64,000 bases of DNA from an uncultured Chitinophaga sp. (GCF_937898475.1 NZ_CALEJS010000013.1:1-64000); one strand, 5' to 3'. Counted from the first letter of the stretch, positions 1 through 8,266 are shown. Numbers and translations are program-made. Notes: generated by a model not told the origin, from the sequence alone.

Positions 1-2
1 AC

Positions 3-171
3 AAAAGTAACACCTACCTCAACAAAATCATAGGTGCTGTCTACCGCGACCTTACGGAGAAAAGGAGTATGTCTAGACAAAAAAATACAGAAAGTAGCCA
101 GGGATTCAATAAATAACCCACAATGGGGTAATAATGCAAATATTGCTGGAATCCAGATCGGGGGCTGGTAG
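3..171 (+). pseudogene. C-terminal tail of a possible polymorphic toxin, frameshifted
   Basis: The gene enters from the left edge. One frame is open from base 3 to a stop at 114-116; a second frame, ending at 169-171, carries a plausible protein end (NNPQWGNNANIAGIQIGGW) but has a stop at 31-33, so neither frame alone makes a natural product. The two join if one A is added or lost, either in the AAAA at 60-63 or in the run of seven A at 79-85. Seen: two complementary half-frames. Inferred: the 3' end of an Rhs or other polymorphic toxin, because small membrane proteins resembling immunity proteins follow. It could also be a sequencing error in the A run. No toxin domain is recognisable in the visible part. 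Confidence 0.35.
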
Positions 172-281
172 TTCTATTTGAGTATGGTATATTTAACTTT
201 TTACAGGCATTTATAGGAGCTTCACTTATACAATATATTTGGGGGAATACTTCCTATAAAATACTATTTATTTCCTTATTA

Positions 282-470
282 GTGGGACCCTCTGCTTTGA
301 TAAATCATTTGGCATTGTTTAAGAAAGATAAATACTTAGTTTATTTCAAGGAATTTGAAAAGATGCCAAGAGACGAAAGCAGAAAATGGAGGTGGATATG
401 TTTTTGTTTAATATCAGGAGTACTAGTATTTATTGTGGGAAGTTTTGTGGCTTTAATACATCTATTGTAA
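282..470 (+). CDS. Small membrane protein, possible toxin immunity protein
   Basis: The product from the GTG at 282 is 62 residues with one clear C-terminal membrane segment (about residues 38-60) after a charged stretch (YFKEFEKMPRDESRKWRW). The frame is open upstream to 135 and that part encodes another hydrophobic stretch (FLQAFIGASLIQYIWG), so the natural protein is probably about 100 residues with two or three membrane helices, starting near 165-180 at a non-ATG codon. The YFKEFEK.PR pattern followed by a helix is, as I recall, common in small proteins downstream of Bacteroidota toxin genes; immunity function is inference from that and from position. Base composition is AT-rich like its neighbours. 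Confidence 0.5.
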   Translation: MGPSALINHLALFKKDKYLVYFKEFEKMPRDESRKWRWICFCLISGVLVFIVGSFVALIHLL

Positions 471-511
471 GCGGTTGTTATTGAAATAGGTTTTTAATAT
501 CAGTTATTATT

Positions 512-844
512 ATGAGAAGATATATGAATAAGGATATAAAGAAATGGTGGGAATCACATAGATTGCAATTTAACATTTATACAGTCACAACAGGTGTGCT
601 TTGCATGGTGCTTATGAAGTTTTTTAATAGTGCTTCTGTGAATTTTTTTATGCTGCCGTTTGGATTATTTTATTTGTTATGTCTTAATGTAATTTATACC
701 TTGTTTTATATTATATTCTATCGACATGCCTCGGATAATAGTGAAAGCTTAAATACCAAGTTCTTTATTAAAGTAGTTGTTTTTGCGGTATTAATGAATG
801 TCCTATCAGGCACATATTGTGTTGTTTCTATACCACATCATTAA
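512..844 (+). CDS. Small multi-pass membrane protein, unknown
   Basis: A 110-residue protein with three predicted membrane segments (about residues 24-42, 44-70 and 84-106) and a basic N-terminus (MNKDIKKWWESHRLQF). The start may be the ATG at 512 or the ATG at 524, which has an AGAAG-like ribosome site in front. It follows the preceding small membrane protein by 41 bases in the same AT-rich block and is closed by a strong hairpin. I recognise no named family. Its place behind a toxin tail makes a second immunity protein possible, but nothing in the sequence proves it. Confidence 0.6.
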   Translation: MRRYMNKDIKKWWESHRLQFNIYTVTTGVLCMVLMKFFNSASVNFFMLPFGLFYLLCLNVIYTLFYIIFYRHASDNSESLNTKFFIKVVVFAVLMNVLSGTYCVVSIPHH

Positions 845-857
845 AAATAAATTGCGT

Positions 858-889
858 AACAAAGCCAGGTTTTTTAACCTGGCTTTGTT
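858..889. terminator. Bidirectional hairpin terminator
   Basis: Perfect 14-base inverted repeat (AACAAAGCCAGGTT / AACCTGGCTTTGTT) with a four-base loop, lying between convergent genes. The T-rich loop side and T-rich flanks would serve both strands. Confidence 0.85.
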
Positions 890-913
890 GTTAATATAGT
901 ACTCCTTGCACCT

Positions 914-1183
914 TCATTTAGTAATAAACGCATCAAGCATTGCATATACGTAATTGCGTTCAACTTCAGGTAATTTGGAAACATCCTGAATGCGTTTGAT
1001 GGACTCATTATCCAGGAGCATATCAGCTTTGCCTGCCAGGTAGTCTAAAGAATCTTCCAGCGCTTCGGAGATTTTTACTGCCATCTCAATAGTGGGACGA
1101 ATTTCATTGCGTTCATATTTACCATAGACATCTCCGTTAATACCGATCTCCTTCCCTATCTCCGCCTGGAATACCCTTTTCAT
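914..1183 (-). CDS. XRE-family regulator lacking the first helix
   Basis: 89 residues. Residues 7-45 match the second half of an XRE (Cro/C1) helix-turn-helix: QAEIGKEIG, then GDVYGKYERNEIRPTIEMA, the recognition helix and following turn. LDYLAGKAD and a C-terminal LPEVERNYVYAMLDAFI segment are typical of Bacteroidota XRE proteins. Family members normally have about 15-20 residues before this point (a first helix of the type LR..KG.SQ). Here an in-frame TAA lies two codons upstream of the ATG, so that helix is missing. It may be a decaying gene or an unusually short regulator. A 13-base palindrome lies 10 bases upstream of the start. It follows a Vps62-like gene by 31 bases on the same strand. 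Confidence 0.7.
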   Translation of the reverse strand: MKRVFQAEIGKEIGINGDVYGKYERNEIRPTIEMAVKISEALEDSLDYLAGKADMLLDNESIKRIQDVSKLPEVERNYVYAMLDAFITK

Positions 1184-1192
1184 TTTTTAACC

Positions 1193-1205
1193 AGCGTTAA
1201 ACGCT
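1193..1205. promoter_or_regulatory. Palindrome AGCGTTAAACGCT
   Basis: Perfect 13-base palindrome between the end of a Vps62-like gene and the start of the shortened XRE gene. It could be the operator of the XRE protein. It could also be a very short hairpin (5-bp stem, 3-base loop) acting as a weak terminator. Confidence 0.3.
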
Positions 1206-1214
1206 CTCCCCCCG

Positions 1215-1883
1215 CTATTCCGGCGGCGCCTGTATCCTGTCATTAAAAACATAAATAATACCATTGAAGCTATCATAATTAGGCTGGCCGGTAAATGTCA
1301 GTTGCGCAGTATGAACAGCATTCCCCGGTGTGTAAAGCGCAATGCTCATATCTGCGCCAGACCTGCGATCATCCCAGATAAATGCAGGTGTGCCATTGAA
1401 TACCTGCAGAAAATCTGCCCGTACGCACATATAGTTGCTGAGGCCCGGCTCCAAAAGACCTGCCTGCCCTACCCATCCCAGCGCTACATAACCCGTGGGG
1501 GCCACCGGCTGCCAGATGGAGCCTTCGGCATCACTATCCGTACCGGAGGTAGACCACATCATTGTATAACCCGTAGGCGGCAGCAGTACGGGATCATCAG
1601 GATCTTCATTTACCGCGTAAATAATATCCATGATCTCAGGATCAAACTCATAACCACTCACGGCATAATCACCGATGATAAAATAGTTCTCAGGGGTGGG
1701 CACCCGGTAGATGCTAACGCTGTAAACCGCATCGCTGCCTTTATCGTTCCATATCTCGCTGGGAGTATAAGGACCAGGGCCGCCACCCATCCCGACAACG
1801 ATATAGGGAGCATTCGAGGCCTCAGCCAGGTCCGGACGACTGGATCGGACAATGAATTTCAATCCGGTTTTTATTGGTTCCAT
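1215..1883 (-). CDS. Vps62/DUF946-like protein, copy 2 of tandem pair
   Basis: 222 residues, no signal peptide. Three repeated units mark the Vps62 (DUF946) fold, a beta-prism-like protein known from plants, fungi and some bacteria: IWNDKGSDAVYSVSIYR (about 43-59), MWSTSGTDSDAEGSIWQP (about 108-125) followed by APTGYVALGWV, and FIWDDRRSGADMSIALY (about 168-184). YFIIGDYA and MCVRADF are further family signatures. No enzymatic residues are apparent. The molecular function of the family is not established. It is about 70% identical by eye to the neighbouring gene at 1950-2618, and the DNA upstream of both starts is also similar, so this is a recent tandem duplication. Confidence 0.75.
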   Translation of the reverse strand: MEPIKTGLKFIVRSSRPDLAEASNAPYIVVGMGGGPGPYTPSEIWNDKGSDAVYSVSIYRVPTPENYFIIGDYAVSGYEFDPEIMDIIYAVNEDPDDPVLLPPTGYTMMWSTSGTDSDAEGSIWQPVAPTGYVALGWVGQAGLLEPGLSNYMCVRADFLQVFNGTPAFIWDDRRSGADMSIALYTPGNAVHTAQLTFTGQPNYDSFNGIIYVFNDRIQAPPE

Positions 1884-1949
1884 AGAATACTGTTGTACAT
1901 AATTTGAAATGAGCGAATGAATTTACATATTTAGGTGTAGAGTAGTTAT
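1884..1949 (-). promoter_or_regulatory. Upstream region shared by both Vps62-like genes
   Basis: The 66 bases before this gene resemble the bases before the neighbouring copy (2619-2690): both have AGAATA.TGTTGTAC, then TTGAAATGAG and TGAATTTA on the plus strand. The duplication therefore covered the likely promoter, and both copies may be regulated alike. No clean TAnnTTTG box was found. Confidence 0.4.
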
Positions 1950-2618
1950 CTAGTACGGTAAGATCTGTACCCTGTCATTAAAATAATATATCGTGCCATC
2001 GAAGCTATTATAATTGGACTGACCGATAAATGATACCGGTGCATATTCATTGGAGTAATCCGGCCCATAGAGCGCGATGCTTTTCTCTGCGCCAGACCGG
2101 CGATCGTCCCAGATGAAAACGGGGGCGTCCTGGGTTATCTGCAGGAAATCTTCCCGTACGCACATATAGTTGCTGACGCTGGGCGTCGAAAGGCCCGCCT
2201 GCGCTACCCACCCCAGTGCAACATAACCGGTAGGAGCCTCCGGCTGCCAGATGGAACCAGCGGCATCACTATCCGTACCGGTGGTAGACCACATCATAAG
2301 ATAACCCGTTGGCGGAACCAGCAGGGGATCATACGGATCGTCATTTACTACGGAAATAACAGGCAAAGTTACGCTAAGGGGATCATAATCACCCTGGGCA
2401 TAATCACCGAAGATATAATAGCCCTCCTGGGGATCCACACGGTAGATAGCAACGCTGTACACCGCACCACTGCCCTTGTCGTTCCATACTTGGGTAATGG
2501 GGGTACCTGGCCTGTTGCCGGAGTAGTCCACAACAAGATAGGGGCCAGTACTGGTGTCAGCTAAGTCTGCACGGCTGGAACGGATCATAAACTTTGACCC
2601 GGCTCTCTTTGGTTCCAT
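1950..2618 (-). CDS. Vps62/DUF946-like protein, copy 1 of tandem pair
   Basis: 222 residues, the same length as the neighbouring copy and colinear with it. The three repeat signatures are VWNDKGSGAVYSVAIYR, MWSTTGTDSDAAGSIWQP and FIWDDRRSGAEKSIALY, with YYIFGDYAQGDY and MCVREDFLQ between them. Known: Vps62/DUF946 proteins have three such beta-rich units. Unknown: what they bind. With no signal peptide the product is probably cytoplasmic or exported by a non-Sec route. The neighbourhood (toxin tail, small membrane proteins, XRE remnant) is accessory in character. Differences from the other copy cluster in the loops, for example 28-36 and 72-90, as expected of diverging binding surfaces. Confidence 0.75.
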   Translation of the reverse strand: MEPKRAGSKFMIRSSRADLADTSTGPYLVVDYSGNRPGTPITQVWNDKGSGAVYSVAIYRVDPQEGYYIFGDYAQGDYDPLSVTLPVISVVNDDPYDPLLVPPTGYLMMWSTTGTDSDAAGSIWQPEAPTGYVALGWVAQAGLSTPSVSNYMCVREDFLQITQDAPVFIWDDRRSGAEKSIALYGPDYSNEYAPVSFIGQSNYNSFDGTIYYFNDRVQILPY

Positions 2619-2725
2619 AGAATATTGTTGTACGTGATGGTTTGAAATGAGGACGTGAATTTAAGCATTTATGTCCAGAATAGTTAATTAGCTAAAGACT
2701 ATTCAATGACAAACGCCCTGCATCA

Positions 2726-2767
2726 AAAAGGCCGCCCCCTGCCTTTATCTCAACAGGAAACGGCCTC
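2726..2767 (-). terminator. Terminator of the chitinase gene
   Basis: On the minus strand an AGGCCG / CGGCCT stem encloses a CCTG / CAGG stem and is followed by TTTTT. It lies 20 bases after the chitinase stop codon. Confidence 0.8.
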
Positions 2768-2787
2768 TTAAATCTGCTGGCAGCAGC

Positions 2788-4836
2788 CTACTGCAATCGT
2801 ACAATTTTGGCAGCACCTACCTTCACGCCCCGCTCATCATTCACCTGCAATATCCATATCCCGGTTGGCACATGGCTCATGTCTACCTGCAACTGCTGCC
2901 CGTTTTTACCGGATGGCACATACTGCCGTTGCAATACCGGTTGTCCGCTAACGGCATCCAGCACGACTACACGCAGTTTTTGCGCAGCGGCTGTATTTAA
3001 CGCTACCTGTAATGTATTACCTGTTACAGGATTCGGAAAAACTTTCAGCGTAACTCCCTTCACGTCATCATACGCCACCGCAGCATTGGTAACCAGTGCA
3101 GGAGCAGCTGCACTGCAAATGCTCACAAACTGCCAGGGTTGACCATCTCCTGCGTTTTGATCAGGGCGATCACCCTGTGTCCACCATTTTGCTTTATAGA
3201 TCTTTCCGTTGTAGGCCACCTCGCTGCCCGCGGTATAGATGCCTCCCTGCGTCCAGCCGGGCACACTGCCGCATGTCTGACCATTACCACCGCCATCTCC
3301 GCCATTTCCATTGCAGGTACCTGCTGCCGCCCAGGTAGTGTTGGTACCCGGTACATCGCCCGCACCAGCCCACCATTGATTGCGGTAAATGACGTTGTTA
3401 TAGCGCACAATGTTACCGGCGCTGGTATAGGTTTTGGTAGCATCCCACAAAGGCAGGTAAGCACATCCTTCCAGTGTCTGGCTGTTCCATACGGCGAATG
3501 TAACGGTGCTGACAACGGAATCCTTACCGGGACGTATACCCACTGCCGTAGCGGTATACGACTTATACGCACCGGGCGTCCATTGTACGGAAGTACCGGC
3601 TAAACGCTGCCCGTCAATATTGATGAACACCTGTGTGATCTCATTACGCGGATCATTCTTTGCAACACTGAGCGTTACCGGCGACAATGACGTAACGCTT
3701 AAAATGCCGTTGGCAGGAGCAGTGAACGACAACGAAGTGATCTTGCTGCACTCCGCATTATCTATCGCAAAACGGCCCATATTGGCGCAACCGCAGTTAA
3801 CCGGATTGTTACCGCCATCCAGCTCAAGGCTTACCTGTTTCAAACCCGTATAGCGCTGATAATGTCCAATGCGGCTTAGTACTTTGGCGTTCTCTGTTCC
3901 GCTACCGCATTCTATACCGCCGTTAATGATATTGACCGTGGCGCCAAAACCTGGCTTAAGGCCAATGGCGGTTTGTTCTGCAGCAGGCGTCCACTTACCG
4001 GGGATCATTACATCATGGCAGGATGGCTTGGGATACTGCTGCGCCATCCAGAACCATATCGCTGTCTGGAATGCGATCACACCTTCCTGGATCACTTTCT
4101 CGGGATTGGCCAGCAATACGTTCTTATCGCCAAAGATAAACTCACTGGCTTGTCCGTAATTATAGTTATAGCTCAGCTGGATGGGTCCGCGGCCGTGGTA
4201 AGATTTACCGGGTGCAGGCGGATACAGTGCATTGTTCTCGTCACGGTAACCAATATTGGAGGTGCCCTCATAGCCTACCTCCTCCCGGAAGTATAAGCCC
4301 CAGGCGTATTGTCCGCCGGGCGCAGCAGGCCAGCCGCCGGTAGTCTCCTGCGAGATGTTGGCCAGGAAAGCCATCAGCTCACGCTTGCGGGCCGCCAGAT
4401 CGCCTTCTGCCGCAAAGGTACCATAGTCTATGGTTGCTGTGATGATGGAAGCAGCGGAGGTGTTAAAATCTGCATCGGTACGGATCACCACCGTTGCACC
4501 GGTGGTCTTATCCACCCTGGTAAGCCGGTAGGCATTGGTGCCGCAACGGCGTTCAGAGATGATCTTAATATTAGCCATACGGCGTACCGCTTCCGCGAAA
4601 TTGGCGTAAGAATAAAAATCCTTTGCAGGTGTATTGGGCAATGTACCACTCCCCGTACGATCGTCGGGGTTATAACGGTGCGGGAAGAACACATCCCATT
4701 CTGCAGCCGTCATTACATCCGCAAACTGCTGGGCACGGGCAGAAAAGGTAATTACTAAAAGCAGTAAGACTGCCAGTATACTTTGTGAAAAGCGTCGAGC
4801 AACGGAGCTTTTCGGGCAATGAGTAAAGGTCTTCAT
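2788..4836 (-). CDS. Secreted GH19 chitinase with two CBM5/12 modules and T9SS signal
   Basis: 682 residues. Order: signal peptide (1-36, cleavage after ARA); GH19 catalytic domain (about 40-345); Ig-like segment (about 365-452); two chitin-binding CBM5/12 modules (about 458-508 and 522-574, each with W.....Y..G..V.YNG..Y and WW); type IX secretion C-terminal domain (about 595-682, starting VFPNPVTGN). GH19 landmarks are ISQETTGGW with the likely acid Glu164, YFREEVGYEG with Glu185/186, and GRGPIQLSYNYNYG at 215-228. It should hydrolyse beta-1,4 linkages in chitin outside the cell. The T9SS domain implies export across the outer membrane and anchoring or release. It is divergent from a TonB-dependent receptor and shares a 242-base regulatory region with it. 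Confidence 0.93.
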   Translation of the reverse strand: MKTFTHCPKSSVARRFSQSILAVLLLLVITFSARAQQFADVMTAAEWDVFFPHRYNPDDRTGSGTLPNTPAKDFYSYANFAEAVRRMANIKIISERRCGTNAYRLTRVDKTTGATVVIRTDADFNTSAASIITATIDYGTFAAEGDLAARKRELMAFLANISQETTGGWPAAPGGQYAWGLYFREEVGYEGTSNIGYRDENNALYPPAPGKSYHGRGPIQLSYNYNYGQASEFIFGDKNVLLANPEKVIQEGVIAFQTAIWFWMAQQYPKPSCHDVMIPGKWTPAAEQTAIGLKPGFGATVNIINGGIECGSGTENAKVLSRIGHYQRYTGLKQVSLELDGGNNPVNCGCANMGRFAIDNAECSKITSLSFTAPANGILSVTSLSPVTLSVAKNDPRNEITQVFINIDGQRLAGTSVQWTPGAYKSYTATAVGIRPGKDSVVSTVTFAVWNSQTLEGCAYLPLWDATKTYTSAGNIVRYNNVIYRNQWWAGAGDVPGTNTTWAAAGTCNGNGGDGGGNGQTCGSVPGWTQGGIYTAGSEVAYNGKIYKAKWWTQGDRPDQNAGDGQPWQFVSICSAAAPALVTNAAVAYDDVKGVTLKVFPNPVTGNTLQVALNTAAAQKLRVVVLDAVSGQPVLQRQYVPSGKNGQQLQVDMSHVPTGIWILQVNDERGVKVGAAKIVRLQ

Positions 4837-4913
4837 AGGTAAGTTTCGGTTTTCGGTTAAACGGATGATGATTATTTTGAGCTCAATACTTCCCTAGTCG
4901 TTGCTGCGGGCTG

Positions 4914-4970
4914 TTAGTACTATTGTATGGCAAAAAATAAAAATTACTGCTATCTTTGAGATAGTACTAA
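4914..4970. promoter_or_regulatory. Promoter box flanked by two TAGTACTA palindromes
   Basis: TATCTTTG at 4951-4958 fits the Bacteroidota -7 box (TAnnTTTG) for the rightward receptor gene and is itself enclosed by CTATCT/AGATAG. TTAGTACTAT (4914-4923) and ATAGTACTAA (4961-4970) are perfect inverted copies, each centred on TAGTACTA, with centres 47 bases apart. This looks like a two-site operator controlling the receptor, the chitinase or both. No cognate regulator is identifiable. Confidence 0.45.
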
Positions 4971-5033
4971 TGTAGCATACTCTTCTTTACACGGTCCATT
5001 GTTATTCTTAAGATGAACTTTTTGTTAACGATT

Positions 5034-5056
5034 TACGCGGCTATAGTATCCGCGTA
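5034..5056 (+). promoter_or_regulatory. Leader hairpin TACGCGG/CCGCGTA
   Basis: Perfect 7-base inverted repeat with a 9-base loop, 22 bases before the receptor start codon and downstream of the likely promoter, so it would be in the 5' leader of the mRNA. It could also be an operator. Confidence 0.35.
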
Positions 5057-5078
5057 GACACCATATTAATTTCGCGCT

Positions 5079-8000
5079 ATGAAAAACGTTGTCAACCTAC
5101 TATTCTGTAGTATTCTATGCAGTTTTATCAGTATTTCGCTGCACGCACAAACCACCCAGGCATCTATCTTTGGCGTGGTATCAGATGAATCCAGACAGGT
5201 GATCCCGGGAGCATCCGTACTGGTGCGCAATGAATCTACCGGCTTTACCAGCCGCACCATCACCAATGCAAAAGGTGAGTACACCTTCAGGGAACTGCCG
5301 CTGGGCGGACCTTACACGGTTACTACTTCCTTCATTGGCTATGCAGAACAGAAACAAACAGGCTATGCGCTTAACCAGGGCGATGTGCTGCGGGTGAATG
5401 TTGCCCTGAAGTCTGCTTCCGTCAGCATGAACGAAGTAACCGTATCTGCCTCCTCCCTCCGCAACAAAGCGGATAACTTTGGAGCAGCCACCACCGTTAC
5501 CGCACGCGACATCGCCAAACTGCCGGTGAACGGCCGTAACTTCACCTCGCTGATAGACCTGTCTCCCCTGAGCAGTGGCAACAACCTCTCCGGGCAACTG
5601 GGCTCCTCTACCAACATTACCATTGACGGTACTTCTGCAAAGAACCCTACTTCCAGCGCAGGTACCAATACCCGTATCGGCGGCCCTTACGCCATCTCCA
5701 TGGAGGCGATCCGCGAATTCAAAGTGGTGACCAACCAGTATGATGTAACCTACGGCCGCAGCGGCGGCGGCACTATCAGCACCGTTACCAAATCAGGCAC
5801 CAACACTTTCTCCGGAAGCGCCTTTATGTTTGCCAGGGCAGATGAATTATCCAGCCCGAATGATATCAGGGGCAACAAACGCCAGAACGATTTCTCTACC
5901 TATCAATATGGTTTCTCGCTGGGCGGCCCTATCATTAAAGACAAAGCGCATTTCTTTATAGCATGGGATCACCAGGCGGATGCACGCCCGCTGCTGTTAG
6001 CGGATATACAATCGCCTGCAGACGAAAGAAGACTGAATGTTACACAAAGTACGCTGGACCAGTTCCTGGGTATTGCCCGCAGCAAATATGGCGTATCAAA
6101 CGCTCCGCAGTTCGGCTCCTTCAACAAGAAAAGAAACACAGACGCCGCTTTTGCACGGGTAGACTGGCAGCTGAATGAAAAGAACCTGCTCACCATCCGC
6201 AACAACTATATCAATGACCGTGCTCCGTTAGGGCGTGACGACAACAGCGCCATCGAACTGTACGAAGTATATGCAGATGCACATGCCTGGAACAACAGTT
6301 TACTGGCCACCCTGCGAACAACGGTAAGTCCGCGGCTGACCAACGAACTGAAAGTACAACACCTCTATACGTTTGAGGAAAGTACACCTGGCGATCAGCT
6401 GCCTGCTGAAAATATACCACGCGCTATCGTTGAGCAGGTAAGCTCCAACATAGACGGCAAGCCTGCCCTAACTACCATACAGCTGGGCGGACAACGTTAT
6501 TCACCGGAGCACTTCTACAACAATGTATTCCAGCTGGTAAATAACGTGTACTACAATACCAACAAGGCAAATTACACCTTCGGCGCAGACCTGATGTACA
6601 GCCATATGAATTCCCTGTACGGCAGTGAAATGAATGGCCGCTTCTACTTCAGGGGCATCGAGAAGTTTGACAGCCTGAAACCTTACCGCTACGCACGCGA
6701 AGTAGCTATGCAGGATGACCCTAGCGTAAAACAGGGCATCCTGAGCGGGGCTTTATATGCACAGATGCAGACACAATTGTTCAGGGGCTTTGAAATGATT
6801 GCCGGTATCCGCGCTGATTACACCACCTACCTGAACAAACCGAATGCTAACCAGCTGGTGCAGGAAGATCTTGGCCTGCAAACAGACCGCTCCCTGCGCA
6901 CTTTCCAGGTACAGCCACGTATACAGTTCAACTGGGACATCAACGAAAAGCACAGGGACTACCTGCGTTTCGGCGCCGCCATCTTTGGCTCAGACATCAA
7001 CAACTACGCCATGATCAACAACATGGTGTTTGATGGCACCAAAGTACTTTCTGTAGATGTGCAGGGCGCACTGGTGCCTGCGCCCAACTTCATCGATTAC
7101 CGTAAGAACCCTTCCAGCGCACCGGGCAGGGACTTGTTCGACAAAGGCGTACCGCGCCTGGCCACCATCAACATGAATGGAAAAGACGCCAGGATACCGG
7201 TGGTATACAAAGCGAATATCTCCTACAACCGCCTGATCACCGACCGTCTTAAAATGGGTGTAACCTTCTTTGCCACCATTGCCCGTAACAACTACATGTA
7301 TGTGGATCGTAACATGGCAGACCAGCCTTACTTCCGCCTGGCCAGTGAAGCCAACCGCGGCGTATACGTTCCTGCCAACACGATAGACACCACCAATGGC
7401 GTAGCCAACTGGCTGATGGGACGCAAATCCGATCGTATTGGCCGCGTACTGGAGCTCACCAGCGACGGTAAAGTGAACCAGTTTGCCTTTGTAGTAGATG
7501 GTACCTGGCGCTATTATAAAGACGGGGAATTTTCCTTCAGCTATACATGGAACGATACCAAAGACAATACTTCCTATAACGGCGATGTGGCCAACACGGC
7601 TACCCTCTCGCTGATGACGCCCGAAGATCCGCGCAACCTCAGCAGGATGAGTTATTCTGACAACCAGTTCCGTCATAAGATCGTGTTCTATGGTACGCTG
7701 CCCACCTTCTACGGTTTCAGCGTGGGCGTGCGTTACTCAGGTATTGGCGGCACCCGCTACTCGCTGGCGGTGAACGGCAATGTGAATGGAGACTTTGTCA
7801 GCTCTAACGATCTCGCCTATATTTTCGATCCGAATGATGCCAGTGTTCCGCAGGCCGTACGCGATGGTATCCAGGCCATACTGGATAACCCGCTGGCGGA
7901 TCAGCGCCTGAAGGATTATATCACTAAGAACAAAGGTAAGATCGCAGAACGCAATGGCGGTGTGAACGGCTTTTATGGTGTTTGGGACCTGCGTGCCTCC

Positions 8001-8246
8001 AAGAAGGTTTTCTTTGCGAAAAAGGCACAGTTCATTGAGATCTCAGCTGATATATTCAACGTAGCCAACCTGCTGAATAAATCATGGGGCGCTACTAAAA
8101 CACTGGACAAACAGAATATCCTGAACTTAAGGGATTTTAACCCCGGTACCTTAAGCTATGTGTATGCGGTGAATGCCAATACAGGAGTGATCACACCATC
8201 CGGTAATCCCTGGCAGTTACAGCTGGGTATCCGGTATGGGTTCTAA
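5079..8246 (+). CDS. TonB-dependent outer-membrane receptor, Oar type
   Basis: 1055 residues. Signal peptide (1-23), then a carboxypeptidase-regulatory-like beta domain (about 28-110: IFGVVSDESRQVIPGASVLV) and a plug domain (about 120-240, with ITIDGTSAKNP and YDVTYGRSGGGTISTVTKSG), then a long beta-barrel ending in LGIRYGF, the usual outer-membrane signature. The plug and length match the Oar-like class rather than SusC: no STN domain and no SusD partner. It would import or bind a large ligand using TonB energy; the ligand is unknown. Its divergent partner is a secreted chitinase, so chitin fragments are one guess, but this is only context. The gene ends in a strong shared terminator. Confidence 0.88.
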   Translation: MKNVVNLLFCSILCSFISISLHAQTTQASIFGVVSDESRQVIPGASVLVRNESTGFTSRTITNAKGEYTFRELPLGGPYTVTTSFIGYAEQKQTGYALNQGDVLRVNVALKSASVSMNEVTVSASSLRNKADNFGAATTVTARDIAKLPVNGRNFTSLIDLSPLSSGNNLSGQLGSSTNITIDGTSAKNPTSSAGTNTRIGGPYAISMEAIREFKVVTNQYDVTYGRSGGGTISTVTKSGTNTFSGSAFMFARADELSSPNDIRGNKRQNDFSTYQYGFSLGGPIIKDKAHFFIAWDHQADARPLLLADIQSPADERRLNVTQSTLDQFLGIARSKYGVSNAPQFGSFNKKRNTDAAFARVDWQLNEKNLLTIRNNYINDRAPLGRDDNSAIELYEVYADAHAWNNSLLATLRTTVSPRLTNELKVQHLYTFEESTPGDQLPAENIPRAIVEQVSSNIDGKPALTTIQLGGQRYSPEHFYNNVFQLVNNVYYNTNKANYTFGADLMYSHMNSLYGSEMNGRFYFRGIEKFDSLKPYRYAREVAMQDDPSVKQGILSGALYAQMQTQLFRGFEMIAGIRADYTTYLNKPNANQLVQEDLGLQTDRSLRTFQVQPRIQFNWDINEKHRDYLRFGAAIFGSDINNYAMINNMVFDGTKVLSVDVQGALVPAPNFIDYRKNPSSAPGRDLFDKGVPRLATINMNGKDARIPVVYKANISYNRLITDRLKMGVTFFATIARNNYMYVDRNMADQPYFRLASEANRGVYVPANTIDTTNGVANWLMGRKSDRIGRVLELTSDGKVNQFAFVVDGTWRYYKDGEFSFSYTWNDTKDNTSYNGDVANTATLSLMTPEDPRNLSRMSYSDNQFRHKIVFYGTLPTFYGFSVGVRYSGIGGTRYSLAVNGNVNGDFVSSNDLAYIFDPNDASVPQAVRDGIQAILDNPLADQRLKDYITKNKGKIAERNGGVNGFYGVWDLRASKKVFFAKKAQFIEISADIFNVANLLNKSWGATKTLDKQNILNLRDFNPGTLSYVYAVNANTGVITPSGNPWQLQLGIRYGF

Positions 8247-8266
8247 GGCTGCCTGCTTAAAATAAT

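Noticed and set aside
79..85. Programmed frameshift at the run of seven A
   Set aside because: A slippery run is present but no stimulatory structure or known family with such recoding; a mutation or read error is simpler.
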